DNA from: Hyphomicrobiales bacterium
GTDB lineage: Bacteria; Pseudomonadota; Alphaproteobacteria; Rhizobiales; Rhizobiaceae
DNA length: 40,459 bases
Assembly: GCA_900467685.1 (NCBI GenBank)
Contig: UBQX01000037.1
Span: 1-40,459 of the forward strand
Reading direction: 5' to 3'
The notes under the pieces were generated by a model. The model did no database searches and was not told where the DNA came from. It was given only the letters and a program-made list of their open reading frames with translations. Positions 32,363 through 40,026 of the stretch are shown here, piece by piece. The first letter of the stretch is position 1; each line of letters begins with the position of its first letter. Position numbers and translations under genes: made by a program.

Positions 32363-34006
32363 TCAGGCGGCGGACAACGAGGCCGGCGGAACAGGTGCGC
32401 GCAGCCACGCGATGAAGCCGTCCTCCGCGAAGTGCATCTCGGCCTTGCCCTCGATCTGCGTAGCGAGAATCCGCTGGATCATCAGGCTGCCGAATCCGCT
32501 CTTTTCCGGCTGGCTCACAGGGGGACCACCGACTTCCTGCCAGCAGAGATCAAGGATCGGATGATCGGCCGTCGTCTCGAGATGCCATGTGATGCGGACT
32601 GTGCCCGTTTCGGAACTGAGCGAGCCATATTTGACCGCATTGGTGCAAAGCTCGTGCAGGGCCATGCCCAGCGCCAGCGCGGCGCGTGAATTCAGCACGA
32701 GATCCGGGCCGCTTACCGCGAAGCGTGAGGGCTTCTCCACGTCGAAGGGTTTGATGGAGACGGCGACCAGTTCCGACAGGGACGCCGATTGCTCGACGCC
32801 CCGCATCAGGAGCGCATGCGCCTCGGCGATGGCTGAAAGCCGGCGGTTGAACATTTCGATGACTGCCGGGTCGGTGCCAGCAGAGCGGAAGGTCTGTCGG
32901 GCCACCGACTGGACAGTCGCCAGAAGGTTCTTCACCCGATGGTCCAGTTCACCCATCAGCAGCCGCTGCCGTTCCTCGTCACGCCGGCGCTGGCCTCTGG
33001 CCGCCACCAGTTCGTCCATATAGGCGTCGATGGCTTCCCCCAGTTGTCCGAATTCACCGTCCTCCGCCCTCATCCCGGTGCGGGCGTTCTCGTCCTTCTG
33101 CCGCCAGGACTGCACCGTGTCCAGAAGGCGGTTGACCGGCATCTGGATTGATCGGCGCGCCGTCAGTGCGGCTGCGAGAAACACGGAAAGGCAGGTGAAC
33201 AGGATGACGCCGATGCCGATATAGGTGGCCCGGTTGACGGCGCGAAATTCTTCGTCCGTCGAAAGACCTGAGCTGACATAGAGTTCCTGTCCCTTGTCGC
33301 CGGGAGGAAAGAAGGCAAGGATGCGGCGCGTGCCGTCCTGGCTGGTAAGTTCCAGCGTGCCCGGCCTGTCGGCATGGACAAGATGCTGATACTCTTCCGG
33401 AATGCGCGTGCCGACGAACCTGCCGGGATCGGGATGGCGTGCGAGGATCACACCGTTGCGGTCGGCAATCGTCACATTCCCACCGGGTGCGAAATTGCGG
33501 TCGCTCAGTTTGCCTTGCAGCCATTCCAGATTGAGCGAACCCGCAACCACGCCCTGAACGGCGCCTGCCGAATTGATGATCGGCACAGCCATGGGCAGGA
33601 TCTTCGCGTCGCTGAGGCGGCCGACAAGGTAGGTGCCCACCGCGCGGCGCCCAGCCAGCGCCTCCCGGACATAGTGCCGGTCGCCCAGCGACATGCCTTC
33701 CCCACCCGGCTTCTGCCGGCAGCGAACGACGCCCTGCATATCCAGAACGGCGATGCCGGCAAATTGCGGCATCTGGCGACCGACGCGGGCGAGATAGTCG
33801 CCGCACATCGTCGTGTTGTCGCCATCCAGCGCCGCTGCGGCCGAAATGGCGGCGAGGGTGTCCTCCAGACCAATCATCAGGCGGTTGATTTCCAGCGCTG
33901 CGAGTTCACCCGTCCGAAATGCCTCGCCGTGGATCTGCTGAATCCGCGCGGTCTTCATGGAAATGGGAACGACAATGAGAGCGCCCGCGAGCGGTATGAC
34001 CGCCAC
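32363..34006 (-). CDS. HWE-family sensor histidine kinase with periplasmic Cache-like domain
   Basis: As given the protein is 547 residues. Residues ~20-255 form a periplasmic double-Cache-like sensor (FAGIAVLDMQGVVRC, GDRHYVREAL, GVVAGSLNLEWL, VTIADRNGVILARHPDP). A membrane span (~262-283) and HAMP-like linker follow. The kinase region has the HWE phosphoacceptor H356 in GELDHRVKNLLATVQS, an N-box ALHELCTNAVKYGSLS and the W-x-E motif CWQEVGG. HWE kinases work in general-stress and two-component pathways of Rhizobiales. GTG 34006 cuts into the first membrane helix; the frame continues upstream as SSLKFRLFLLLL to a stop at 34057-34055 without an ATG, so the true start is uncertain (see findings). 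Confidence 0.85.
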   Translation of the reverse strand: MAVIPLAGALIVVPISMKTARIQQIHGEAFRTGELAALEINRLMIGLEDTLAAISAAAALDGDNTTMCGDYLARVGRQMPQFAGIAVLDMQGVVRCRQKPGGEGMSLGDRHYVREALAGRRAVGTYLVGRLSDAKILPMAVPIINSAGAVQGVVAGSLNLEWLQGKLSDRNFAPGGNVTIADRNGVILARHPDPGRFVGTRIPEEYQHLVHADRPGTLELTSQDGTRRILAFFPPGDKGQELYVSSGLSTDEEFRAVNRATYIGIGVILFTCLSVFLAAALTARRSIQMPVNRLLDTVQSWRQKDENARTGMRAEDGEFGQLGEAIDAYMDELVAARGQRRRDEERQRLLMGELDHRVKNLLATVQSVARQTFRSAGTDPAVIEMFNRRLSAIAEAHALLMRGVEQSASLSELVAVSIKPFDVEKPSRFAVSGPDLVLNSRAALALGMALHELCTNAVKYGSLSSETGTVRITWHLETTADHPILDLCWQEVGGPPVSQPEKSGFGSLMIQRILATQIEGKAEMHFAEDGFIAWLRAPVPPASLSAA

Positions 34007-34194
34007 GAGCAGAAGCAGGAAAAGACGAAACTTGAGAGAAGACCTTGAGATGATTCATACCCCCCGCCTGCGGCGGAGAGTGTAACGTAATTCTCTAAAA
34101 TACAAGAACCATCAACCCCGATAGAGATGCCGCAGCGACATTGTCACCGTTGTCGCGCGGGCAGGCCTATCCGCGTTCTTTTTCAAACGCCTGA

Positions 34195-34500
34195 TCAGAT
34201 TCCGGAACCGTCCAGCTCATCCATGTCGTCGCCCTCCCAGGGCGCGGGCGCCAGGCTGCGGTCGAGGCTCGCCGATGGCATGGGCATCCAGCATTTCAGT
34301 TCGGACTCGGCATATTCGACCACGCGGCCAGGGACTGAATCGGATGCGCGCCAGCCCTCAATCCCGAAGCGGTCTCCGGGAGACCAGAAGGCGACGTCCA
34401 CCTCCGCCTGTCCCTGTTCGGATTGGCGGATGGTCACAAGTATGCGGCTTCCGTCTTTCGGCGCGCTGTTCATATGCCGCCAGGTGTTGGGATTTTCCAT
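34195..34500 (-). CDS. Small hypothetical protein (DUF551-like)
   Basis: The 101-residue protein starts MENPNTWRHMNSAPKDGSRI, with GGAGG five bases before ATG 34500. The pattern 'W...NSAPKDGSRILV ... W ... WMPMP' matches the short DUF551-type family common in proteobacteria and phages (S-A-P-K-D-G near the start, W-M-P-L-P near the end). The function is unknown. The C-terminus is acidic (EGDDMDELD). It sits alone between the kinase and the GlxA regulator. Confidence 0.72.
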   Translation of the reverse strand: MENPNTWRHMNSAPKDGSRILVTIRQSEQGQAEVDVAFWSPGDRFGIEGWRASDSVPGRVVEYAESELKCWMPMPSASLDRSLAPAPWEGDDMDELDGSGI

Positions 34501-34584
34501 CGCGTCCTCCCTCTGCGAAAGCCGGCCTATGCGGCCCTCCGTCTTCTTGTGAGTCCAGGGGACTCAAGATATGCGCCGCAAAGC

Positions 34585-35604
34585 TTACCGCAAGTCGGTC
34601 GGTCCGACCACGCGTTTGGTGCGCAGCGCGCCCGGCGACTGGCCAAAGATTTTCTTGAAGGTCTTGGCGAAATAGGAGGCGTCGGTGAAGCCGACTTCGA
34701 CGGCGATATCGACCAGCGGGGTTTTGGTTTTCAGGACCAGCTGCCGCGCGCGCTCCATCCGCACCTTCTGGTAGACCGCAGCCGGCGTGCTGCCGGTGTT
34801 GTCGATGAAGATGCGCTCCAGTTGCCGCCGGGAGAGCCCGACGATCTTCGCAATTTCCGGAATGGAAATCTTCTTCTCGACGTGGCTCTCCATCAGGATG
34901 AGCGCCGCCCGCAGGCGATCATCGCCGCTTTCGATCTCGAGCGGTCGGCGCGGCTGGATGTCGAACGCCGTCCGCGCCTTGTCGATTTGCAGCACTTCGA
35001 GAGCGTTGCGCTCGGCCGCGCGCCCCACATGTCGGCGAACGATGGATGCCGCGAGATCCGCCGCGCTGCTGCCGCCCGCGCAGGAGCCGCGCACGTGATC
35101 GAGATTGTAGAGCCTGTCCGCGCGGACGGGGTGATCGGGAAACCGCTCGCGAAACGTCTGGTAGTGCAGCCAGCTGACGCAGGTCTCGTGTTCACGCATC
35201 AGTCCTGCTTCCGCCAGGATGAAGGTGCCGGTGCAAATCCCGATCAGCGGAACATTCTTCGTCGCGGTCATCCTGAGAAAACCGAGGGTCTCGTTGTCCA
35301 CGGCCAGATCGTTGCGCAACAGTCCGCCAACGACCGCGACATAGTCGAATTCCGCCGGATCGACGAAATCGGAGGTCGGCGCGACCTGCACGCCGCAGCT
35401 GGACGTGATGAGATGGCGGGTGCTGCCCAAGACCTTCCAGTCCGCGAGGATGCGGCCGGACTTGTCCGCCTCGTCGCTCGCCAGTCTCAGCGTGTCGACG
35501 AAGAGTGCGAAGGCAGACAGCGTGAATGAACGCGCCAGCACGAAGCCTACCTGCAGGCGTTTTCCGGCGGCTCCCTGGCGCCCGTCTTTGCGCGGCAGTT
35601 TCAA
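34585..35604 (-). CDS. GlxA-family regulator (DJ-1/PfpI domain + AraC HTH)
   Basis: The protein of ~339 residues has a DJ-1/PfpI-like domain (VGFVLARSFTLSAFALFVD, VVGGLL, IGICTGTFILAEAGLM with the nucleophile-position Cys, VRGSCAGGSSAADL). A C-terminal pair of AraC helix-turn-helices follows (ISIPEIAKIVGLSRRQLERIF and DIAVEVGFTDASYFAKTFKKIFGQSP, each read in shorter pieces: EIAKIVGLSRRQLERIF, VGFTDASYFAKTFKK). Relatives control arginine, choline/betaine and related amino-acid catabolism. TTG 35604 is preferred because GGAG lies 8 bp upstream; a second TTG at 35661 would add 19 residues but lacks a ribosome site. It is divergent from the amino-acid transporter at 35915-38217, its likely target. 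Confidence 0.87.
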   Translation of the reverse strand: MKLPRKDGRQGAAGKRLQVGFVLARSFTLSAFALFVDTLRLASDEADKSGRILADWKVLGSTRHLITSSCGVQVAPTSDFVDPAEFDYVAVVGGLLRNDLAVDNETLGFLRMTATKNVPLIGICTGTFILAEAGLMREHETCVSWLHYQTFRERFPDHPVRADRLYNLDHVRGSCAGGSSAADLAASIVRRHVGRAAERNALEVLQIDKARTAFDIQPRRPLEIESGDDRLRAALILMESHVEKKISIPEIAKIVGLSRRQLERIFIDNTGSTPAAVYQKVRMERARQLVLKTKTPLVDIAVEVGFTDASYFAKTFKKIFGQSPGALRTKRVVGPTDLR

Positions 35605-35747
35605 GATGAAATCTCCATCACGATCACGACAGTGGGACGCCCCATATTCGAAGTCAATCAAGGTCTATCGAAGGTTTCATTGCAACGCTGTTTCCAGACC
35701 GACCAATCTCCGGCATGGACCGACGTGCTCCTGCAGTTGAAAAGACC

Positions 35748-35770
35748 ATTTGCCCAAATCAAAGGCAAAT
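35748..35770. promoter_or_regulatory. ATTTGCC-N9-GGCAAAT inverted repeat, candidate regulator site
   Basis: A perfect 7-bp inverted repeat with a 9-bp spacer (arms 35748-35754 and 35764-35770) lies midway in the 310-bp divergent region between the GlxA regulator and the amino-acid binding-protein gene. Arm centres are ~16 bp apart, suiting a dimer on one DNA face. I see no gene and no other clear signal in this 310-bp region. Confidence 0.5.
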
Positions 35771-35914
35771 ATTCCACATCTTTCAGGGAACCACGAAAAA
35801 CCTTCGCCGTTAGTGCTGGAAATTGAAGTCCTGTACGCAGCTTCGCCCAGTCGCCCATGCGATAGTCGGCCATATCGGGGCAATGATCCCGCAATAACAA
35901 GTTTGGACACGCTC

Positions 35915-36691
35915 ATGAAACTGATCCACACCCTTCTCGCCGCTGCAACCTTTGCCCAGATTGCCCTTGCGGGCGCCGCCTATGCCGGCTCGAACCTCGA
36001 TGAGGTGAAGAAGGCAAACACGCTAAAGATCGGCACCGAAGGCACCTACGCGCCGTTCACCTACCATGACGCGTCCGGCAAGCTGGTCGGCTTCGACGTC
36101 GAAATCGGCGAGGCGATTGCCAAGAAGATCGGCGTGAAGCCAGAGTTCGTGGAAGGCAAGTGGGATGGTCTGATCGCCGGTCTCGATGCCAAGCGCTACG
36201 ACGCCGTGATCAATCAGGTCGGCATAACCGAGGCGCGCAAGAAGAAGTACGACTTCTCCGAACCCTATATCGCCTCCAAGGCGGTCCTGATCGTCAAGCA
36301 AAACAATGATGCCATCAAGTCCTTTGCAGACCTGAAGGGCAAGAAGTCTGCGCAGTCGCTGACCAGCAATTTCGGCAAGATCGCCGAGGCGAACGGCGCC
36401 GAACTGGTGGGTACGGACGGGTTCGACCAGTCGATCCAGCTCGTGCTGACCGGCCGCGCCGATGCAACGATCAACGACAGCCTGTCCTTCCTTGATTTCA
36501 AGAAGCACAAGCCGGATGCGCCGGTGAAGGTGGTTGCCACCGAAGCCAACGCGGATTTTTCGGGCATCATCATCCGCAAGGGTGAACCGGAACTTCTTGA
36601 GGCCATCAACAAGGCGCTGGCGGATATCAAGGCTGATGGCACCTATGACGCCATCTCCAAGAAGTATTTCGGCGAAGACGTCTCGAAGTAA
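35915..36691 (+). CDS. Polar amino-acid (cystine-type) ABC transporter binding protein
   Basis: The 258-residue family-3 solute-binding protein has a signal peptide (MKLIHTLLAAATFAQIALAG... cleaved near AYA-GSN). The mature part runs LKIGTEGTYAPFTYHD, LVGFDVEIGEAIAKKIGVKPEF (in part), KWDGLIAGLDAKRYDAVINQV and KKKYDFSEPY. That pattern is close to E. coli FliY/TcyJ, the L-cystine binding protein ('GTYPPF', 'KWDGM', 'VINQVTI', 'RKKKYDFS'). Cystine or a related sulfur or polar amino acid is the probable ligand. ATG 35915 has only a weak GGA upstream, but it begins the clear signal peptide. It is the first gene of a three-gene transporter divergent from a GlxA regulator. Confidence 0.88.
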   Translation: MKLIHTLLAAATFAQIALAGAAYAGSNLDEVKKANTLKIGTEGTYAPFTYHDASGKLVGFDVEIGEAIAKKIGVKPEFVEGKWDGLIAGLDAKRYDAVINQVGITEARKKKYDFSEPYIASKAVLIVKQNNDAIKSFADLKGKKSAQSLTSNFGKIAEANGAELVGTDGFDQSIQLVLTGRADATINDSLSFLDFKKHKPDAPVKVVATEANADFSGIIIRKGEPELLEAINKALADIKADGTYDAISKKYFGEDVSK

Positions 36692-36778
36692 GGCGGCCGG
36701 TTTCGCCATTGCCATCATAACGCTATAGTTCGATCCGCTCCGGCCCGCCGGGGCGGATCGTGTTTCAGGGGATGTGCC

Positions 36779-37459
36779 TTGCCTCCATGGCTTCAACTCA
36801 TGCTGGACTCGCTCCAGCCTCTTCTCTGGGCGGGGCTCATCTTCACGGTGCCGCTGACGCTTCTCTCCTTCGTGCTGGGCCTGTCGCTCGGGCTCCTGAC
36901 GGCGATCGCGCGGCTATTCGGGCCGAAGCCGGTTGCCGATATTGCGCGCTTATATGTCTGGGTGATCCGCGGCACGCCGCTTCTGGTGCAGCTTTTCGTG
37001 ATCTTCTACGGTCTGCCGAGCGTCGGCATCCTGCTCGATGCCTTCCCGGCGGCTCTGATCGGCTTCACGCTCAATGTCGGCGCCTATACGTCGGAAATCA
37101 TCCGCGCCGCCATCTCGTCGGTGGCGCGCGGGCAGTGGGAGGCGGCTTATTCTATCGGCATGAACTGGAGCCAGGCGATGCGCCGGACCATCCTGCCGCA
37201 GGCCATGCGTGTTGCTGTTCCGCCGCTGTCCAACACGTTCATCTCGCTGGTCAAGGATACGTCGCTTGCCGCCGCCATCACGGTGCCGGAACTGTTCCAG
37301 ACCGCGCAGCGGATCGTTGCGACCACCTATGAACCGCTGATCCTCTACATCGAGGCAGCGCTTCTCTATCTGGCTCTGAGCTCGGTGCTCTCCTGGCTGC
37401 AGACCCGGCTGGAACGGCGCTTCGCCCGCTATGGCGGCTTCCTGGAGGCGCGCACATGA
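36779..37459 (+). CDS. Polar amino-acid (cystine-type) ABC transporter permease
   Basis: The 226-residue His/Glu/Gln/Arg/opine-family permease starts at TTG 36779 with GGGGA 6 bp upstream. It has about five membrane segments: GLIFTVPLTLLSFVLGLSLGL, YVWVIRGTPLLVQLFVIFYGLP (core RGTPLLVQLF) and the EAA-like loop GQWEAAYSIGMNWSQAMRRTILPQA (core QWEAAYSIGMNWSQAMRR), followed by SLVKDTSLAAAITVPEL. Its stop overlaps the ATPase start (ATGA, 37456). A single permease gene implies a homodimer. Confidence 0.92.
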   Translation: MPPWLQLMLDSLQPLLWAGLIFTVPLTLLSFVLGLSLGLLTAIARLFGPKPVADIARLYVWVIRGTPLLVQLFVIFYGLPSVGILLDAFPAALIGFTLNVGAYTSEIIRAAISSVARGQWEAAYSIGMNWSQAMRRTILPQAMRVAVPPLSNTFISLVKDTSLAAAITVPELFQTAQRIVATTYEPLILYIEAALLYLALSSVLSWLQTRLERRFARYGGFLEART

Positions 37460-38217
37460 TCGAAGTTTCCCACATCGAGAAACGCTTCGGCGACAACGTC
37501 GTGCTGAGGGATGTCAGCGTGACGCTTGCCGAAGGCACGGTGACGGCGCTGGTGGGACCGTCAGGCGGCGGCAAGAGCACGCTGCTTCGCTGCATCAACC
37601 TGCTTGAAATCCCGACAGCCGGCACGATCCGCATCGGCGACAAATCGCTTCAACTGCAGCCGGGCAAGAAGGTCGGCTGGGACGCCATCCAGCCGCTGCG
37701 CCGGCAGACCGGCATGGTATTCCAGAACTTCCAGCTGTTTCCGCACCAGACGGTCATCCAGAACGTCATGGAAGGCCTTGTTACGGTGCTGAAATGGCCC
37801 AGGGAAAAGGCGCATGCCCACGCCCTGTCACTTCTTGAAAAGGTCGGCATGGCGCATAAGGCAGACGCCTGGCCGGCGACACTTTCAGGCGGCCAGCAGC
37901 AGCGCGTGGCCATTGCGCGGGCGCTTGCCCCGGCACCGCGCGTGCTCCTCTGCGACGAGCCCACATCGGCGCTCGATCCGGAACTTGCCGAGGAAGTGGT
38001 CGAGGTCCTCAGCCGGCTGGCGCGTGAGGGCACGACCATGATCATGGCGACGCATGACCTGCGGCTTGCCTCGCGGGTTGCGGACCAGGTGCTCTTTCTC
38101 GATGGCGGTGTGATCGTGGAGCAGGGCGCGCCGAACGCCATCTTCCAGGCGCCGGAACGCGAGCGGACGAAGAAGTTCATCGCCTCGCTCAACGCAGGGC
38201 ACAGCTACGACATCTGA
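37456..38217 (+). CDS. Polar amino-acid (cystine-type) ABC transporter ATPase
   Basis: The 253-residue ATPase has Walker A GPSGGGKST, Q-loop MVFQNFQLFPHQTV, signature LSGGQQQRVAIARAL, Walker B VLLCDEPTSALDPEL and switch histidine ATHDLRLA. The FNLFPH-like loop and 'GAPNAIFQAPERERTKKFI' (core IFQAPERERTKKFI) end are standard for polar amino-acid transporters. It completes the unit of binding protein, permease and ATPase; the convergent FAH gene begins six bases past its stop. Confidence 0.93.
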   Translation: MIEVSHIEKRFGDNVVLRDVSVTLAEGTVTALVGPSGGGKSTLLRCINLLEIPTAGTIRIGDKSLQLQPGKKVGWDAIQPLRRQTGMVFQNFQLFPHQTVIQNVMEGLVTVLKWPREKAHAHALSLLEKVGMAHKADAWPATLSGGQQQRVAIARALAPAPRVLLCDEPTSALDPELAEEVVEVLSRLAREGTTMIMATHDLRLASRVADQVLFLDGGVIVEQGAPNAIFQAPERERTKKFIASLNAGHSYDI

Positions 38218-38223
38218 TCCGGA

Positions 38224-38919
38224 TCAGGCCTTGGGGCCGATCGACGTGGAGATTTCGCCAAGGCCCGCGATCGTGACGACACAGGTGTCGCCTGCCACGA
38301 GTGGGCCGACGCCTGCGGGCGTTCCAGTCATGATCAGGTCGCCCGGTGCCAGCGCGATGGAATGCGACAGGTAGGAGATGACCTCCGGGGTCGACCAGAT
38401 CATTTCGGCGAGGTCCGCATCCTGCTTGGTCACGCCGTTGACGGTAAGGCGGATTGAACCCTTCTCGGGATGGCCAGCCTCCGCGACCGGATGCACCGGA
38501 CCGATAACTGCGGAACGGTCGAACCCTTTCGAGAAATCCCAGGGGCGCCCCATATCCTTGGCGACCTGCTGCAGATCCCGCCGTGTCAGATCATTGCCGA
38601 CTGCATAGCCCCAGACATGCTTGAGCGCATCTTCTTCCTTGATATCGCTGCCGCCGGTGCCGATGGCGACCACCAGCTCGGCCTCATAGTGAAAGTTTTC
38701 CGTCTGCGGCGGATAGGAAATGGTCTCGCCTGAATCCACGACGGCATCGGCGGGCTTGGTGAAGAAGAACGGCGGTTCGCGATCCGGATCCTTGCCCATT
38801 TCCCGCGCATGGGCGGCATAATTGCGCCCGACGCAGAAGATGCGACGAACCGGAAAACGGGCATCCGAACCATGGACGGCGACCGTCGGCGTGGCCGGAG
38901 CGGGGAGAACGAGCTTCAT
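38224..38919 (-). CDS. Fumarylacetoacetate hydrolase family protein (fumarylpyruvate-hydrolase-like)
   Basis: The 231-residue protein has the FAH C-terminal fold. Visible are IFCVGRNYAAHAREMG, FFTKPADAVVDSG, HYEAELVVAIG (metal-binding E-x-E), GYAVGNDLTRRDLQ, KGFDRSAVIGP and GDLIMTGTPAGVGP. The compact length and the 'GRNYAAH...KP' start resemble fumarylpyruvate hydrolases (gentisate pathway) and related acylpyruvases. ATG 38919 has AGAAGGA 7 bp upstream; the open frame before it (to 39081) looks non-coding. No gentisate-pathway partner is nearby, so the substrate is open. Confidence 0.87.
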   Translation of the reverse strand: MKLVLPAPATPTVAVHGSDARFPVRRIFCVGRNYAAHAREMGKDPDREPPFFFTKPADAVVDSGETISYPPQTENFHYEAELVVAIGTGGSDIKEEDALKHVWGYAVGNDLTRRDLQQVAKDMGRPWDFSKGFDRSAVIGPVHPVAEAGHPEKGSIRLTVNGVTKQDADLAEMIWSTPEVISYLSHSIALAPGDLIMTGTPAGVGPLVAGDTCVVTIAGLGEISTSIGPKA

Positions 38920-39136
38920 CAGTGCATCCTTCTGGCGAGGCTTTATTGCGGCTTGCAAGCCACGGCCTTGTATGTCGGTGGAGTATATCGGTGGAAAAAT
39001 GGGCTCCGTATTGCGCCGGTTTGATGGCAGCCCTCGGAAGGCCGTGTCAAGCTCGGGCGCGGGAGAAGGTTCTGCAATCAAGGGCGAAATCGGTGATCAA
39101 GATGATCACATGCGTTCCGGGCGGATTGCGTGCCGG

Positions 39137-39856
39137 CTAGCCGGCGAGCTTCACGTCCGTATTGTCACGCATGACCGGCTTGGTCGTGTAGGGCAGAATG
39201 CGGCGGAGGACTTCCAGCCCTAGCGCCTGCGCGTTCTCCTGAGCCTTGTCCAGATTCGAAATGCGCTCCGGGTCGGCCGTGTAGAGCGTTTCGCCAGAGG
39301 TGAAGACGTCGCGATAGGCCGCGCGCTCGATGATGGGTGTGGCAAAGACGTGCACGCGGCGCTTGGAAAGCAGGTCTTTCACCGTCTGCAGCGAACGCGT
39401 TGTGACCATCGGGTTGATGCGCGTCAGCACGACCGAATGCGGAATGCGCATATTGGCGCGGTCGGCCAGATACTGGATGAGTTCGATGACATTCGCGCCA
39501 CCCTCGGCGTCCATGGCCGAACCCTGGATCGGAATGATCACATATTGCGACTGGCCGATCGCCTGTGCCAGGAGCGGACTGCGTGCGCCGGGCAGGTCAA
39601 GCAGGACGAAATCGGCCTCTTCCTTCGCTTGCTCGATATGGCCGTTGAGGCTGGCGGCGGTGACATAGGATACCACGGAAAGGCGCTTCGGCGCGTTCGT
39701 GCGCATCTTCTCATGCCACTTGCTGAACCAGAGCTGGGGATCCGCGTCGAGCACCTTCACGGAGAAGCCCATGCGGATCAACTCGCAGGCAACGATGGCG
39801 ACCGCGGTCGTCTTGCCGGCTCCGCCCTTGGTATTCGCGAACGTGATGATGGCCAT
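39137..39856 (-). CDS. ParA-family ATPase (VirC1-like)
   Basis: The 239-residue P-loop ATPase has a deviant Walker A near the N-terminus (MAIITFANTKGGAGKTT; signature lysine K10 and K15), Walker A' VLDADPQ and Walker B FVLLDLPG. It lacks the N-terminal DNA-binding domain of plasmid RepA-type ParA proteins, and in size and start resembles VirC1 and other orphan ParA/MinD-like proteins. ATG 39856 has GGGGGC 6 bp upstream; an in-frame ATG at 39928 lacks a ribosome site. No parB or repB is in the window. It may position a cellular or envelope component rather than segregate DNA. Confidence 0.85.
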   Translation of the reverse strand: MAIITFANTKGGAGKTTAVAIVACELIRMGFSVKVLDADPQLWFSKWHEKMRTNAPKRLSVVSYVTAASLNGHIEQAKEEADFVLLDLPGARSPLLAQAIGQSQYVIIPIQGSAMDAEGGANVIELIQYLADRANMRIPHSVVLTRINPMVTTRSLQTVKDLLSKRRVHVFATPIIERAAYRDVFTSGETLYTADPERISNLDKAQENAQALGLEVLRRILPYTTKPVMRDNTDVKLAG

Positions 39857-40026
39857 GAATTGCCCCCGATAGTCGGCTTTGAAACGCCCCGCCGGCCGAT
39901 AGAAGTCAGCCGCGTCGTGCATGTCCAAGTGTTGCGCAATTTATGGTTAACACCGCGTAAAACCGGTGTGCGAAACCTGTCCTTATCCGGGAATATCAGG
40001 CGAGGAATGCAAATTTGGGCGGTGTG

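Noticed and set aside
39950-39969. ACACCG/CGGTGT hairpin after pbpC as a terminator
   Set aside because: Only a 6-bp stem with no T-tract on the minus strand; too weak to call.
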